A stretch of 64,000 nucleotides of DNA from Lentibacillus siamensis (GTDB lineage: Bacteria > Bacillota > Bacilli > Bacillales > Amphibacillaceae), in NCBI RefSeq assembly GCF_039522605.1, contig NZ_BAAADS010000012.1:186001-250000 (forward strand), read 5' to 3'. This document shows positions 8,226-17,679 of this stretch, piece by piece. The position numbers were made by a program, and so were the translations under genes. Position 1 is the stretch's first letter. The number at the start of each line of letters is the position of its first letter. The notes under the pieces are model-generated. The model ran no database searches, had not been told where the DNA came from, and saw only the letters and a list, made by a program, of their open reading frames with translations.

Positions 8226-9254
8226 ATGAACATAGAAGATTTTGATTTTGATTTGCCAGAAGAACTGATTGCACAGACGCCGTTAAAAGACCGGGCATCA
8301 TCACGGCTGCTCGTATTACACCGTAATGATAAACGAATGGAACATCAGCATTTTACAGATATCAAAAAGTATTTAAATCCGGGAGATTGTCTCGTATTGA
8401 ATGATACGCGGGTGTTGCCGGCAAGACTTTATGGTGTGAAAGAAGATACCGGAGCTAAAATAGAGATATTGCTTTTGCATCAAAAAGAAAATGACACTTG
8501 GGAAATACTTGCGAAACCAGCCAAAAAGGTGAAAGAGGGGACGACTCTTATCTTCGGCGATGGAAAACTTCGTGCAACATGTACCGGCATTTTGGAACAT
8601 GGCGGCCGTATGATGGATTTCGAATATGAAGGAATCTTTTACAGGGTACTTGATGAGCTGGGGGAAATGCCGCTTCCGCCTTATATAAAAGAACAGTTAC
8701 CTGAAAAAGAACGGTATCAGACGGTTTATGCAAAAGAGGAAGGTTCGGCTGCAGCTCCAACTGCAGGCTTGCATTTCACCAATGAGCTTTTGGACGAGCT
8801 GGAAAACAAGGGGATTGTCATAACGTTCATTACACTTCATGTCGGATTAGGCACCTTTCGTCCGGTAAGTGTTGATAACATTGATGATCATACCATGCAT
8901 TCCGAGTATTATCACATGACAGAGGAAACGGCAGATACACTGACAGAAGTAAGGGAAAATAATGGCCGGATTATCTCAGTCGGTACTACGTCAACCAGGA
9001 CATTGGAAACCATTACGCGGGACAATAACGGAAAATTTGCTGAATCGAGCGGATGGACAGACATTTTCATTTATCCACCATATGAATTTCAGGCCATTGA
9101 TGGTTTAATCACCAATTTTCATTTACCGAAATCAACCCTGATTATGATGGTAAGCGCACTTGCGGACCGGGACAGTATTCTGCACGCGTATAATGAAGCG
9201 GTAAAAGAAAGATACCGATTTTTCAGCTTCGGTGATGCGATGCTAATTTTATAG
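8226..9254 (+). CDS. queA: S-adenosylmethionine:tRNA ribosyltransferase-isomerase QueA
   Basis: The 342-residue enzyme transfers and isomerises the ribose of SAM onto preQ1-modified tRNA to give epoxyqueuosine. It shows the conserved N-terminus DFDFDLPEELIAQTP, the block AAPTAGLHFT, and HVGLGTFRPV in the middle, with GTTSTRTLE and LPKSTLIMMVSA near the end. GAAGGTAAGGAGA precedes the ATG. It is followed by tgt, which carries out the preceding base-exchange step, so the pair forms the queuosine module of this transcript. Confidence 0.97.
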   Translation: MNIEDFDFDLPEELIAQTPLKDRASSRLLVLHRNDKRMEHQHFTDIKKYLNPGDCLVLNDTRVLPARLYGVKEDTGAKIEILLLHQKENDTWEILAKPAKKVKEGTTLIFGDGKLRATCTGILEHGGRMMDFEYEGIFYRVLDELGEMPLPPYIKEQLPEKERYQTVYAKEEGSAAAPTAGLHFTNELLDELENKGIVITFITLHVGLGTFRPVSVDNIDDHTMHSEYYHMTEETADTLTEVRENNGRIISVGTTSTRTLETITRDNNGKFAESSGWTDIFIYPPYEFQAIDGLITNFHLPKSTLIMMVSALADRDSILHAYNEAVKERYRFFSFGDAMLIL

Positions 9255-9272
9255 GAAAAGGAACGAAATGAC

Positions 9273-10412
9273 ATGACAGCAATTACGTATGAACATATCA
9301 AAACATGTAAACAGACTGGAGCCAGGCTTGGTAAAGTCCACACCCCGCATGGATCATTTGATACGCCGACTTTTATGCCGGTTGGTACACTGGCAACGGT
9401 CAAAACGATGAGTCCGGAAGAATTGCAACAAATGAATGCCAATATTATTCTTTCCAATACGTATCATTTATGGCTGCGTCCCGGTGAGGATATTATCAGG
9501 GAAGCTGGCGGGCTTCATAAATTCATGAATTGGGATGGTGCAATTTTAACGGATTCCGGCGGTTTTCAGGTATTTAGTTTAAGTGAGATGCGTAATATTA
9601 AAGAAGAGGGTGTTCATTTCCGAAATCATTTGAATGGCGAGAAATTATTTTTGTCTCCAGAAAAGGCAATGGAAATCCAAAATGCCCTCGGTTCTGATAT
9701 TATGATGGCATTTGATGAATGCCCCCCATACCCTGCGTCATATGATTATATGAAGGCATCAGTTGAAAGGACGTCACGCTGGGCTGAACGCTGTTTGGAA
9801 GCACACCAGCGTCCGGAAGACCAGGGGTTGTTCGGGATTATACAAGGAGGTGAGTATGAAGAGCTGCGAAGGCAGAGCGTGGCCGATTTGACGTCGATGG
9901 ATTTTCCGGGCTACGCGATTGGCGGATTGTCGGTGGGTGAGCCAAAGGATGTCATGAATCGAATGCTGGAATTCACCACGCCGCTGATGCCGTCGGACAA
10001 GCCAAGATATTTGATGGGGGTGGGATCACCTGATTCATTGATAGATGGTGCGATCCGCGGGATTGATATGTTTGATTGTGTGCTCCCGACACGTATTGCG
10101 CGAAACGGGACATGTATGACGTCAAACGGAAGACTAGTCGTTCGTAATGCAAAATTTGCCCGTGATTTCAGCCCGATAGATGAAAATTGTGATTGTCATG
10201 TATGTGAAAATTATTCACGGGCGTACATCCGTCATTTAATTAAATGTAATGAAACATTCGGATTCAGGCTTACCACTTACCATAACTTATATTTTCTGTT
10301 AAAATTAATGGAGCAAGTACGAACAGCAATTTCTGATGATCGTCTTGGCGACTTTAAAGAAGCATTCTTTGAACAATATGGCCTCAATCGGCCGGATGCA
10401 AAAAACTTTTAG
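9273..10412 (+). CDS. tgt: tRNA-guanine transglycosylase
   Basis: This 379-residue enzyme exchanges guanine-34 for preQ1 in tRNAs with GUN anticodons. The substrate-binding and catalytic region includes DSGGFQVFSL (general acid/base Asp), GIIQGG, and DCVLPTRIARNG with the nucleophilic Asp. The zinc site is visible as C-D-C-H-V-C followed by a His in YIRHL. Its length is typical of bacterial Tgt. It is cotranscribed with queA upstream and yajC downstream, an order widely conserved in bacteria. Confidence 0.98.
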   Translation: MTAITYEHIKTCKQTGARLGKVHTPHGSFDTPTFMPVGTLATVKTMSPEELQQMNANIILSNTYHLWLRPGEDIIREAGGLHKFMNWDGAILTDSGGFQVFSLSEMRNIKEEGVHFRNHLNGEKLFLSPEKAMEIQNALGSDIMMAFDECPPYPASYDYMKASVERTSRWAERCLEAHQRPEDQGLFGIIQGGEYEELRRQSVADLTSMDFPGYAIGGLSVGEPKDVMNRMLEFTTPLMPSDKPRYLMGVGSPDSLIDGAIRGIDMFDCVLPTRIARNGTCMTSNGRLVVRNAKFARDFSPIDENCDCHVCENYSRAYIRHLIKCNETFGFRLTTYHNLYFLLKLMEQVRTAISDDRLGDFKEAFFEQYGLNRPDAKNF

Positions 10413-10431
10413 GAAAGGGGGAATAGATACG

Positions 10432-10692
10432 ATGGATATGCTTATATCACTATCACCAATTATTTTGATGTTTGTGATTTTTTATTTTCTGTTGATTCGT
10501 CCGCAGCAAAAGCGGCAGAAGCAGGTAAAGCAAATGCAAACTGACCTGAAAAAGGGGGATGAAGTCATTACAATTGGCGGATTCCACGGGGTAGTACATG
10601 CAATTGATGAAAATACAGTGGTAATTCAGGCTGCGGGGGAAAACACTAAACTCACGTATGACCGGACTGCTATCAGAGAGGTAAAAAGCTAA
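10432..10692 (+). CDS. yajC: Preprotein translocase subunit YajC
   Basis: The 86-residue protein has one N-terminal membrane helix (about 5-22) followed by the characteristic RPQQKRQKQ segment and a small soluble domain with KKGDEVITIGGFHG. YajC associates with SecDF in the accessory part of the Sec translocon; secDF is encoded at 14851. The ATG at 10432 follows GGAAAGGGGG; the in-frame ATG at 10336 lies inside tgt and is rejected. A hairpin terminator ends the transcript. Confidence 0.95.
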   Translation: MDMLISLSPIILMFVIFYFLLIRPQQKRQKQVKQMQTDLKKGDEVITIGGFHGVVHAIDENTVVIQAAGENTKLTYDRTAIREVKS

Positions 10693-10723
10693 TACTTTAT
10701 GATCGTACGTACATAAAGGAGAT

Positions 10724-10779
10724 AAAAAAAGCGCAGCGACTGTTCACATATGAATGTTGAACATGCACTGCGTTTTTTC
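10724..10779. terminator. Bidirectional terminator between yajC and the convergent membrane-protein gene
   Basis: The long imperfect hairpin has outer arms GCGCAG / CTGCGT and inner arms TGTTCA / TGAACA. It is flanked by A-rich sequence on the left and T-rich sequence on the right, so it can act in both directions. Confidence 0.8.
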
Positions 10780-10824
10780 TTGGTTGATAAAAAGGTGGTA
10801 AGCTTTAGGACATGTATGAAATGT

Positions 10825-11205
10825 TTACTCTTCCTGTCCGCTGGTCATATTCACGCCAATCATTCCACCAAGTAAAGCTGCTAAAATATAACCAAGGTGA
10901 TGAAGTGTTTGCTGCAATGAAAATGACTGCTCGTAACCAAGGTATTGAATTAGAAACGTGAAAAGGGTAAATCCAAGACCGGTTATCCCACCAATCACCC
11001 AGCCTTTTTGCTTGCTCTTAATACCGGATACGATCCCGCCGATAAACAGGCAAATCAATCCGGCAATTAAGGTGGTCCATGATAATGCCGCTCCATCCAT
11101 TTCCGTAAATCGAAGCAGTAATGCAAGAATTACACTTGTTAAAAGAATCAGACCAAGTACGACGACCCATCCATACAGCAGTGCTGTAAATTGCCGTTTT
11201 CGAAT
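10825..11205 (-). CDS. TIGR04086-like (YrzE-type) membrane protein, probable ATT start
   Basis: The product is about 126 residues with four predicted membrane helices and a short basic N-terminus, resembling the small TIGR04086/YrzE membrane proteins near yajC in Bacillaceae. Function is unknown. The only ATG (first base 11100) would remove the complete first helix. The frame stays open upstream to a TAA at 11221-11223, and within it there is no ATG, GTG or TTG. An AAGGGGG site lies eight bases before an ATT at 11203-11205, which I take as the start. The start is therefore inferred; the rest of the gene is well supported. Confidence 0.72.
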   Translation of the reverse strand: MRKRQFTALLYGWVVVLGLILLTSVILALLLRFTEMDGAALSWTTLIAGLICLFIGGIVSGIKSKQKGWVIGGITGLGFTLFTFLIQYLGYEQSFSLQQTLHHLGYILAALLGGMIGVNMTSGQEE

Positions 11206-11368
11206 ATGAGTAACCCCCTTTTAATATTCTGTATAAAATAGAGACAGAAGAATCTGTCCATTTATTAAATTTTATTCGGACAAGTGAAAAATAGACTGAA
11301 ATTTTTTTGGACGTCCGTGCATATATATGTATGAAGCAATGATCCTATTATTGAAAGAGGATGCTCTT

Positions 11369-12670
11369 ATGGACGTTCTGCTCGCAACAGTTATCTTTAT
11401 AATCAGCTATGTTTTTATCATGACGGAGAAGTATAACCGCGCAGTTATTGCAATGTCAGGTGGTATCCTGCTGCTTATATCCGGTATTTACTCGTTGCAT
11501 GATATGTTTCAGACCTATATTGACTGGAATACGATTGCGTTATTATTTTCCATGATGGTTCTTATTTCCATTACGGAACGAACAGGGTTGTTTTCGTTCA
11601 TGGCCATTCGTTTTGCCCAAAAAGTCCGTGGATCCCCTGTACCGCTGCTGATTGGTGTCGGAATGTTAACCGCATTTGGTTCAGCTTTGCTGGATAATGT
11701 CACAACAGTACTTATTTTTGTCCCCATCATCCTGAAAATCACTAAAGAATTGCAGCTGCCATCATTTCCTTATCTGTTGATGATTATTTTCAGTTCCAAT
11801 ATTGGCGGAACTGCTACCCTAATAGGTGATCCGCCGAATATTATGATTGGACAGGCGGTTGACCATCTTACTTTTTTATCATTTGTAAATCATTTGGCTC
11901 CGGTCGCCGGTATTATCTTTGTCGCAATGGTTTTTATGCTGTATATGCTGTTCAGGAAGTCACTGAATACCGGAAAAGCTAATGTGAGGAAATTGCTGGA
12001 ACTTGATGCATCAGAATATCTTGTCAAGTCACCGATGCTTTATCAATCGATAACAGTATTGTCGATGACACTGCTTGGATTTCTTCTCCATTCCTTTCTT
12101 CATATCAATTTGACGATAGTAGCCATCAGTGGAGCGGTATTATTGCTGTTGTTGACGGAAAAGGAACTGGAGACGGAACAGATTTTCAAACAGGTTGAGT
12201 GGGTTACTTTATTTTTCTTTATTGGTTTGTTTGCATTGGTGGGCGGACTTCGCGAGGTTGGAATTATTGATGAATTGGCCAGGTTAATTGTATTGTTTAC
12301 GGATGGTGATTTTTCAAAAACTGCACTGTTGATTTTATGGGTCTCGGGATTGTTTTCCGGTGTGGTGGATAACATTCCGTTTGTTGCGGCAATGATTCCG
12401 GTCATTCAGGAATTTGAAACATATGGACTCGTCTACCTTGATCCCATTTGGTGGTCGTTGGCACTAGGGGCCTGTCTAGGGGGGAATGCAACGCTTGTCG
12501 GTGCATCCGCCAATATTGTTGTAGCAGGCCTTGCGGAAGGAGAAGGCGAAAAAATTTCATTTATCCGCTTTATGCTGTATGGAATCCCGTTTGTTATCTT
12601 TTCACTGGTTATATCAACGGTTTACATTCTTGTCCGGTACTTAATTCCGTATATGTCTGGCGGGGTATAA
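11369..12670 (+). CDS. ArsB/NhaD-type ion transporter (SLC13/IT superfamily)
   Basis: The 433-residue membrane protein has about eleven hydrophobic segments. Two related half-repeats are visible, each with a re-entrant motif: GGTATLIGDPPNIMIG in the first and GGNATLVGASANIVV in the second, with DNVTTV and DNIPFVAAM preceding them. These are hallmarks of the ion-transporter superfamily that includes ArsB, NhaD and the plant P protein. The substrate cannot be told from sequence; Na+/H+ exchange or organic anion or arsenite transport are all possible. No arsR or arsC lies nearby, which argues against an arsenic operon. The ATG at 11369 follows GAAAGAGG. Confidence 0.85.
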   Translation: MDVLLATVIFIISYVFIMTEKYNRAVIAMSGGILLLISGIYSLHDMFQTYIDWNTIALLFSMMVLISITERTGLFSFMAIRFAQKVRGSPVPLLIGVGMLTAFGSALLDNVTTVLIFVPIILKITKELQLPSFPYLLMIIFSSNIGGTATLIGDPPNIMIGQAVDHLTFLSFVNHLAPVAGIIFVAMVFMLYMLFRKSLNTGKANVRKLLELDASEYLVKSPMLYQSITVLSMTLLGFLLHSFLHINLTIVAISGAVLLLLLTEKELETEQIFKQVEWVTLFFFIGLFALVGGLREVGIIDELARLIVLFTDGDFSKTALLILWVSGLFSGVVDNIPFVAAMIPVIQEFETYGLVYLDPIWWSLALGACLGGNATLVGASANIVVAGLAEGEGEKISFIRFMLYGIPFVIFSLVISTVYILVRYLIPYMSGGV

Positions 12671-12800
12671 CATCGGGTTATGGGTCAATTTGAAAACAAA
12701 GCAATGCTCGAATTAAAAGCAAAGCGTATGTGAGGTTGTGTGGAGCGATGCAATAATCCATTAGACAATAAAACGGTGGATGATCGCAGTGTTTTAGAAA

Positions 12801-12833
12801 CAAAAATAACGCCATCTGCTGGCGTTATTTTTT
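12801..12833. terminator. Bidirectional terminator between the transporter and spoVB
   Basis: ATAACGCC and GGCGTTAT form an 8-bp stem with a 7-nt loop. It has A-rich sequence before and a T run after, and it abuts the spoVB stop codon. It can serve both convergent genes. Confidence 0.85.
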
Positions 12834-14385
12834 ACGTGAACCATTTTTGCAGTAGGGGAATTTGTTTTAACTCTTCCTTGGTTATAAACTTTAGTGCAAA
12901 CAATAACCCGATATAAACGAACCCAAGAACTGTAATAATAATAATAAACAATAGCAGGTTCGACTCAAGTCCGGAATAAATGTTCTTCAGTGTATTGCCT
13001 GCGAACCAGGTTAAAAATAGCAACATAGCCATTTTCAGTAAATCTATTATAGGTATTTTAAATCTGATCTCTTTATACAGGCTGGCGAGATGCAGAAGTG
13101 TTACCAATACGACGCTGACTGACATGGCAATCGCTGCTCCCATAATGCCAAATTTCGGATTGGATGCAAGAAAAAACAACACCGTGAATTTTATTGCTGC
13201 TCCAATCAGACTGTTCCACATAGCCGGTTTTGCCAAATCAAGTGCTTGCAGTGCGGATTGCAATGGCGGCTGGAGATAAAGTAAAATGAAAAACGGCGCC
13301 ATTAAAATAAGAAACCTGCTCGCGTCACTGGTTCCATACATAAACGTCAAAATCGGAATGGAAAATAGTGATAATACAATTGTTGCGATCGCCCCCGAGG
13401 CAAATGAGATGCGGATTGATTGATGGATCCGGTAATGAATCAGAGTTTTATTATAGTTGGCATCTGCCTCTGAAATGGCTGGAATCAGCGCAATGGAAAG
13501 TGACCGTGTTATAAAAGTCGGCAGCAATAATAAAGGCAGTACATACCCCGTTAACTCACCATATTGTTTGGTTGCCAGGGCGGTTGATATCCCTGCCAGC
13601 ATTAAACTTTGGGAAACGATGATCGGCTCCAGAAAATTGGAAACGGAATCAATGATTCTGCTGCCTGTGCTGGGCAGTGCAATTGAAAAGAGTTCTCTAA
13701 CCGTTTCTTTGCTGGATTTTACGTATTTCATGAATTTGTGGCGTACCTTGACGATCTTCTTGCGCCTGAATAAGTAGATCATGAATAATAAGGAGGCCAG
13801 TTCGCCGATAATGACACTGAACATTGCTCCCGCGGCGGCATATTCAACTCCAAAAGGCAACAGTAGTTTTACAAACAATGCAACACAGGTTATCCGGACA
13901 ACCTGTTCAATGACAAGTGCATAGCTTTGGGGTTTCATGTTTTGTCTGCCTTGAAAATAACCCCTTAATACAGAAGAAATGGCTATGATTGGGATAATCG
14001 GACTGATTGCTAATAAGGGTAACAACGTACGTTCATCAGTTAATAAGGTAGACGCGATAAAAGGTGACGCCAGAATCATCCCGATTGTAAAGATGATACT
14101 GGTGATACCCGTTATTACCAATGAAATGACCAGGATGCTTTTTATTTTCTGTTTATCCCCCCGTGCCTCCGCTTCGGCAATTCGTTTGGAAATGGCTACG
14201 GGAAGTCCAAATTGTGTCAAGGTAATGACTAGAAATAGGGTCGGCAGTGCCATCATATACAGGCCGATACCTTCTTCTCCCATTAATCGGGCAACCACCA
14301 GACGATTGATGAATCCAAGCAGCCGGGTAATCATACCGGCAATTATTAAAATAATTGTTCCCTGTAAAAAAGTTTGTTTGGTCAA
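12832..14385 (-). CDS. spoVB: Stage V sporulation protein B (MurJ-like flippase family)
   Basis: The 517-residue polytopic protein has about 14 membrane helices and the polysaccharide-exporter/MurJ (MOP superfamily) pattern, starting FLQGTIILIIAGMITRLLGF. SpoVB is needed for spore cortex synthesis in B. subtilis and probably flips lipid-linked cortex precursors across the outer forespore membrane. The TTG start at 14385 matches the length and first residues of SpoVB, although its ribosome site is poor. The neighbour on the other side is the divergent comN, as in B. subtilis. Confidence 0.92.
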   Translation of the reverse strand: MTKQTFLQGTIILIIAGMITRLLGFINRLVVARLMGEEGIGLYMMALPTLFLVITLTQFGLPVAISKRIAEAEARGDKQKIKSILVISLVITGITSIIFTIGMILASPFIASTLLTDERTLLPLLAISPIIPIIAISSVLRGYFQGRQNMKPQSYALVIEQVVRITCVALFVKLLLPFGVEYAAAGAMFSVIIGELASLLFMIYLFRRKKIVKVRHKFMKYVKSSKETVRELFSIALPSTGSRIIDSVSNFLEPIIVSQSLMLAGISTALATKQYGELTGYVLPLLLLPTFITRSLSIALIPAISEADANYNKTLIHYRIHQSIRISFASGAIATIVLSLFSIPILTFMYGTSDASRFLILMAPFFILLYLQPPLQSALQALDLAKPAMWNSLIGAAIKFTVLFFLASNPKFGIMGAAIAMSVSVVLVTLLHLASLYKEIRFKIPIIDLLKMAMLLFLTWFAGNTLKNIYSGLESNLLLFIIIITVLGFVYIGLLFALKFITKEELKQIPLLQKWFT

Positions 14386-14494
14386 TATTGCCGCCCTGCC
14401 TTCTCAAAAAATAAATTTTCATATACAATGATATATATGCAAAGAAGTGGGCCAAGCATGACAAGCTTTAATTATTTGCTGTGGGAGGGATTGG

Positions 14495-14800
14495 ATGGAA
14501 ACCTTGAAGACGGTGCGTGAGTGGAGAAATGAACTGGAAATGGCACTTGAATGTAAAAAAAACGAGTTTCAGATGATGGGGTATCAGCAAGCTTCCACGA
14601 ACGATATTTGGAAATGTCTCGAGGAAAAAGTGTGGAAAGGTAATCCACAAAAGCGGTTATATGAAGTGGTTCAGGATATTTTCCATTTGGCGTCCAACAT
14701 ATACATGAGCTATTTGACCGTTAATGCGTATCAGGATGATGATTTAATGGCGTCGATTGCAGCTGTTACCAACGTAAATAACGATGCAAATAAGGAATGA
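14495..14800 (+). CDS. comN: ComN-like post-transcriptional regulator
   Basis: This 101-residue soluble, mostly helical protein lies between spoVB (divergent) and secDF, the place of B. subtilis comN (yrzD). It shares the start with VREWRNELEMALECKKNEF and the central YQQASTNDIWKCLEEKVW. In B. subtilis ComN promotes expression of the comE operon at the mRNA level and localises at the division site and poles through DivIVA. The comE operon is also in this window (62312 onward), giving a plausible regulator-target pair about 48 kb apart. Family assignment rests on position and recalled sequence. Confidence 0.83.
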   Translation: METLKTVREWRNELEMALECKKNEFQMMGYQQASTNDIWKCLEEKVWKGNPQKRLYEVVQDIFHLASNIYMSYLTVNAYQDDDLMASIAAVTNVNNDANKE

Positions 14801-14850
14801 TTACATACTGACGTTTGACCCGCGTGGATTTTAAGGGAGGCATTTAACAG

Positions 14851-17118
14851 ATGAAGAACAGAGGCAGAATCGTTGCCTTTTTTCTGATCGTTATCGTGTT
14901 TTTGGGTACGATTGGAACAACGATAACCGGAATAACGAAAGATATAAAGCTGGGCTTGGATTTGCAGGGCGGTTTTGAAATCCTGTATGAAGTTGAACCA
15001 GTTGAAGATGGAGAAGAAGTGGACAGGCAATTGCTTGAATCAACAGTCCAGATCCTTAATGAACGTGTTAACAGTTTGGGTATCAGTGAGGCAAACATAA
15101 ATATTGAAGGGGAAGATCGGATTCGTGTACAGCTTGCCGGTATCAAGAATCCGGAAGAAGCACGGGACATACTTTCCACTTCAGCCCGGCTCTCGTTTCG
15201 TAATGTTTCTGATAAGGAATTGCTGAATGGATCGGATATAAAAGAGGGCAGTGCCCAGCAAGACTTCAGTCCCCAGACGAATCAGCCGATTGTTACGCTG
15301 AAGCTGAAGTCGGCTGAAAAATTTGGCAATGTCACAAGTAAGCTGAAAGGCAACGCTAATCCAAAAACGCCTTATCCGGATAATCTGCTCGTGATTTGGA
15401 TGGATTATCAGAAAGGGGACGCTTTTGCGGATGAATGGAAAAAAGAAGATTCGAAATACGTCTCCGCACCGGCAGTTGACCAAACACTTAATACGACAAA
15501 TGTCATGATTAGCGGCGATTTCACCGTTGAGGAAGCACAGCGGCTGGCTGACATTATTAATGCCGGTTCACTGCCGGTAAATATGAAGGAATTATATTCC
15601 ACCACAGTTGGTGCGCAGTTTGGTGAACAGGCATTGGATAAAACCGTGTTTGCCGGTATTATCGGCGTAAGTATTATCTTTTTATTTATGATGATTGTGT
15701 ACCGCTTCCCTGGTGTGATCGCAGCGATTAATTTGACAATTTACATCTATCTTATTTTACTGTTCTTTGAATTAATGAACGGTGTTCTGACATTGCAGGG
15801 TATTGCTGCCCTCATACTTGGTGTCGGTATGGCGGTGGACGCAAATGTCATTACCTTTGAGCGGATTAAGGAAGAATTGCGTGAGGGTAAATCTGTTCTT
15901 GCATCATTTAAAGCGGGAACAAGCAACTCATTAAGGGCAATTATCGATGCCAATATTACGACAATGCTTGCGGCAGCCGTGTTATTTATTTTTGGTACAA
16001 GCTCCGTTAAAGGGTTTGCTACCATGCTCATTCTCAGTATTCTGGTGAGTTTCCTGACAGCAGTATATGGCACAAGACTGCTGATGGGATTGTGGATGAG
16101 AACTAAACTGCTGAAAAACCGACCAGGCTGGTTTGGTGTCAACAAGAAAGATATCAAAGATATTTCCGATACGAAAGAAAGAGAACCAAAATTGTTTAAT
16201 CGCGAATTAAACCCAGTGAAGCATCGTAAAAAGTTTTTTATTGCTTCATCGATTATGGTTATTCTTGGGGCGATTTCACTTGGAATTTTCCAGCTGAATC
16301 CGGGGATTGATTTCACAGCAGGTTCACGGATCCAGATTAATGCAGATAATTCTTTAAATGCGGAGAATGTGGAAGAAGATCTGGACCAATTGGGAGTAAA
16401 CCCTAAATCTGTTGTACTATCCGGTAACGACACAACGGCTGTTGCACGGTACGATATAGTTATTAATGAAGATAAAATTGCTGAGATTCAGGATATGTTC
16501 AGTAAAAATTACAATGCAGATACAAGTGTCAGTATTGTTTCGCCGATTGTCGGGGAGGAACTTGTTAAGAATGCATTGTATGCACTTGGAATTGCAGCAG
16601 TCGGTATGATTATCTATGTTGCATTCCGATTTGAAATGTTTTTTGCGGTGACTGCAATCATCGCCCTGTTGCATGACGTCTTCTTTATTTTGGCGATATT
16701 CAGCTTTACCAGGATTGAGTTTGATGTCACCATTGTAGCTGCGGTATTGACGATAATCGGGTATTCGATCAACGATACGATTGTAACTTTTGACAGAATA
16801 CGGGAAAATTTACAGAAAAAGAAACGGGTCAAGTCATTTGGCGAACTTGCAAAAATTGTTAACAGGAGTCTTGTTCAGACACTTACCCGAAGTATCAATA
16901 CAACTGTTACCACAATGATTGCTGTACTTGCCTTCCTGTTCCTAGGCGCACAGTCGATATCCGGTTTTGCGATTGCACTTGCAGTCGGGTTAATTGCCGG
17001 TACGTATTCGTCACTGTTCATTGCATCACAACTATGGCTTGTATGGAGAGGAAAAAATATAAAGGAAAAACCTGTTGTTTTTGCCAAGAAAAAACGCACA
17101 GAAGGACCTCAGGTATAA
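14851..17118 (+). CDS. secDF: Protein translocase SecDF (fused SecD and SecF)
   Basis: This 755-residue protein joins SecD and SecF in one chain, as in B. subtilis. The SecD half shows LGLDLQGGFEILYEV, a large extracytoplasmic domain (about 60-260) and six membrane helices with GVGMAVDANVITFERI. The SecF half starts near residue 455 and has FTAGSRIQI and IIGYSINDTIVTFDRIRE. SecDF uses the proton gradient to pull preproteins across the membrane after SecA action. A strong hairpin follows the stop. YajC, its partner, is encoded upstream at 10432. Confidence 0.97.
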   Translation: MKNRGRIVAFFLIVIVFLGTIGTTITGITKDIKLGLDLQGGFEILYEVEPVEDGEEVDRQLLESTVQILNERVNSLGISEANINIEGEDRIRVQLAGIKNPEEARDILSTSARLSFRNVSDKELLNGSDIKEGSAQQDFSPQTNQPIVTLKLKSAEKFGNVTSKLKGNANPKTPYPDNLLVIWMDYQKGDAFADEWKKEDSKYVSAPAVDQTLNTTNVMISGDFTVEEAQRLADIINAGSLPVNMKELYSTTVGAQFGEQALDKTVFAGIIGVSIIFLFMMIVYRFPGVIAAINLTIYIYLILLFFELMNGVLTLQGIAALILGVGMAVDANVITFERIKEELREGKSVLASFKAGTSNSLRAIIDANITTMLAAAVLFIFGTSSVKGFATMLILSILVSFLTAVYGTRLLMGLWMRTKLLKNRPGWFGVNKKDIKDISDTKEREPKLFNRELNPVKHRKKFFIASSIMVILGAISLGIFQLNPGIDFTAGSRIQINADNSLNAENVEEDLDQLGVNPKSVVLSGNDTTAVARYDIVINEDKIAEIQDMFSKNYNADTSVSIVSPIVGEELVKNALYALGIAAVGMIIYVAFRFEMFFAVTAIIALLHDVFFILAIFSFTRIEFDVTIVAAVLTIIGYSINDTIVTFDRIRENLQKKKRVKSFGELAKIVNRSLVQTLTRSINTTVTTMIAVLAFLFLGAQSISGFAIALAVGLIAGTYSSLFIASQLWLVWRGKNIKEKPVVFAKKKRTEGPQV

Positions 17119-17121
17119 TAA

Positions 17122-17160
17122 AGATCCCGTGTCATTTATTCGTGACACGGGATTATTTAA
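17122..17160 (+). terminator. Rho-independent terminator after secDF
   Basis: A perfect 11-bp stem ATCCCGTGTCA / TGACACGGGAT with an 8-nt loop is followed by TATTTAAATT. The stem is very strong but the T run is interrupted. Confidence 0.82.
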
Positions 17161-17174
17161 ATTGAGCTTAACCA

Positions 17175-17201
17175 GCCACGTCCAGCGACAGCGATTAGCG
17201 G
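17175..17201 (+). repeat. Fragment of the composite intergenic repeat
   Basis: GCCACGTCCAGCGACAGC followed by GATTAGCGG resembles the left end of the repeat unit at 30867 (GCCACGTCCGGCTCCAGC, then AGCAACTAGC). It appears to be a short decayed fragment. Confidence 0.45.
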
Positions 17202-17301
17202 CAAGTTATTTAGATTAATTCTGAAGCGGCGTTTTCAGATTAGATTCCATTCAAAGCGGGTAATTTAGTAAAATAGCTTGTAAGTGAAGGAGGAACTTCA
17301 G

Positions 17302-17622
17302 ATGAGGGGACAATCGTATGTTATTCTAGCCATTATTTTCGTCATTATCATTGCAATTTTTGCCGTTATTAATGTGGAACCGGTGGAAGTGAATTATCTC
17401 TTTGATACCGGACAAGCACCGTTAATTTTAGTTATTTTATTTTCGGTACTGATGGGTTGTGTGATTGCAGCTGCTGTTGGTCTGGTTAAAATCATTCATC
17501 TGCAGCGGGAGAAAAAATCATTACAGCATGAAAACAATCAACTGAAGGAGACGTTAAAACAACATAACCTTTTGGATACGGATAAGAATGATACTACTAA
17601 AGAAAGAAAAAACGAAAAATAA
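17302..17622 (+). CDS. LapA-domain (DUF1049) membrane protein
   Basis: The 106-residue protein has two membrane helices (about 6-24 and 41-64) flanking the family motif NVEPVEVNYLF. A C-terminal charged, probably coiled-coil tail (about 70-106, HLQREKKSLQHENNQLKETL) follows. LapA-domain proteins are linked to lipopolysaccharide assembly in Gram-negatives, but their role in Firmicutes is unknown. B. subtilis YrvD, next to recJ, is the likely counterpart. GAAGGAGG lies eight bases before the ATG at 17302, so the upstream GTG at 17284 is rejected. Confidence 0.87.
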   Translation: MRGQSYVILAIIFVIIIAIFAVINVEPVEVNYLFDTGQAPLILVILFSVLMGCVIAAAVGLVKIIHLQREKKSLQHENNQLKETLKQHNLLDTDKNDTTKERKNEK

Positions 17623-17628
17623 ACCTGA

Positions 17629-17657
17629 TTGCTACCCTTGACTTACTTTTGTATAAT
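17629..17657 (+). promoter_or_regulatory. Likely sigma-A promoter for recJ-apt
   Basis: TTGCTA and a perfect TATAAT are separated by 17 bp, 23 bp upstream of the recJ start codon. Confidence 0.6.
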
Positions 17658-17679
17658 AGGAAAAGTCAGGGGTGAATGT

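Noticed and set aside
15747..16433. 228-codon open frame opposite secDF
   Set aside because: Antisense shadow of a well-supported gene, with no independent coding signal.
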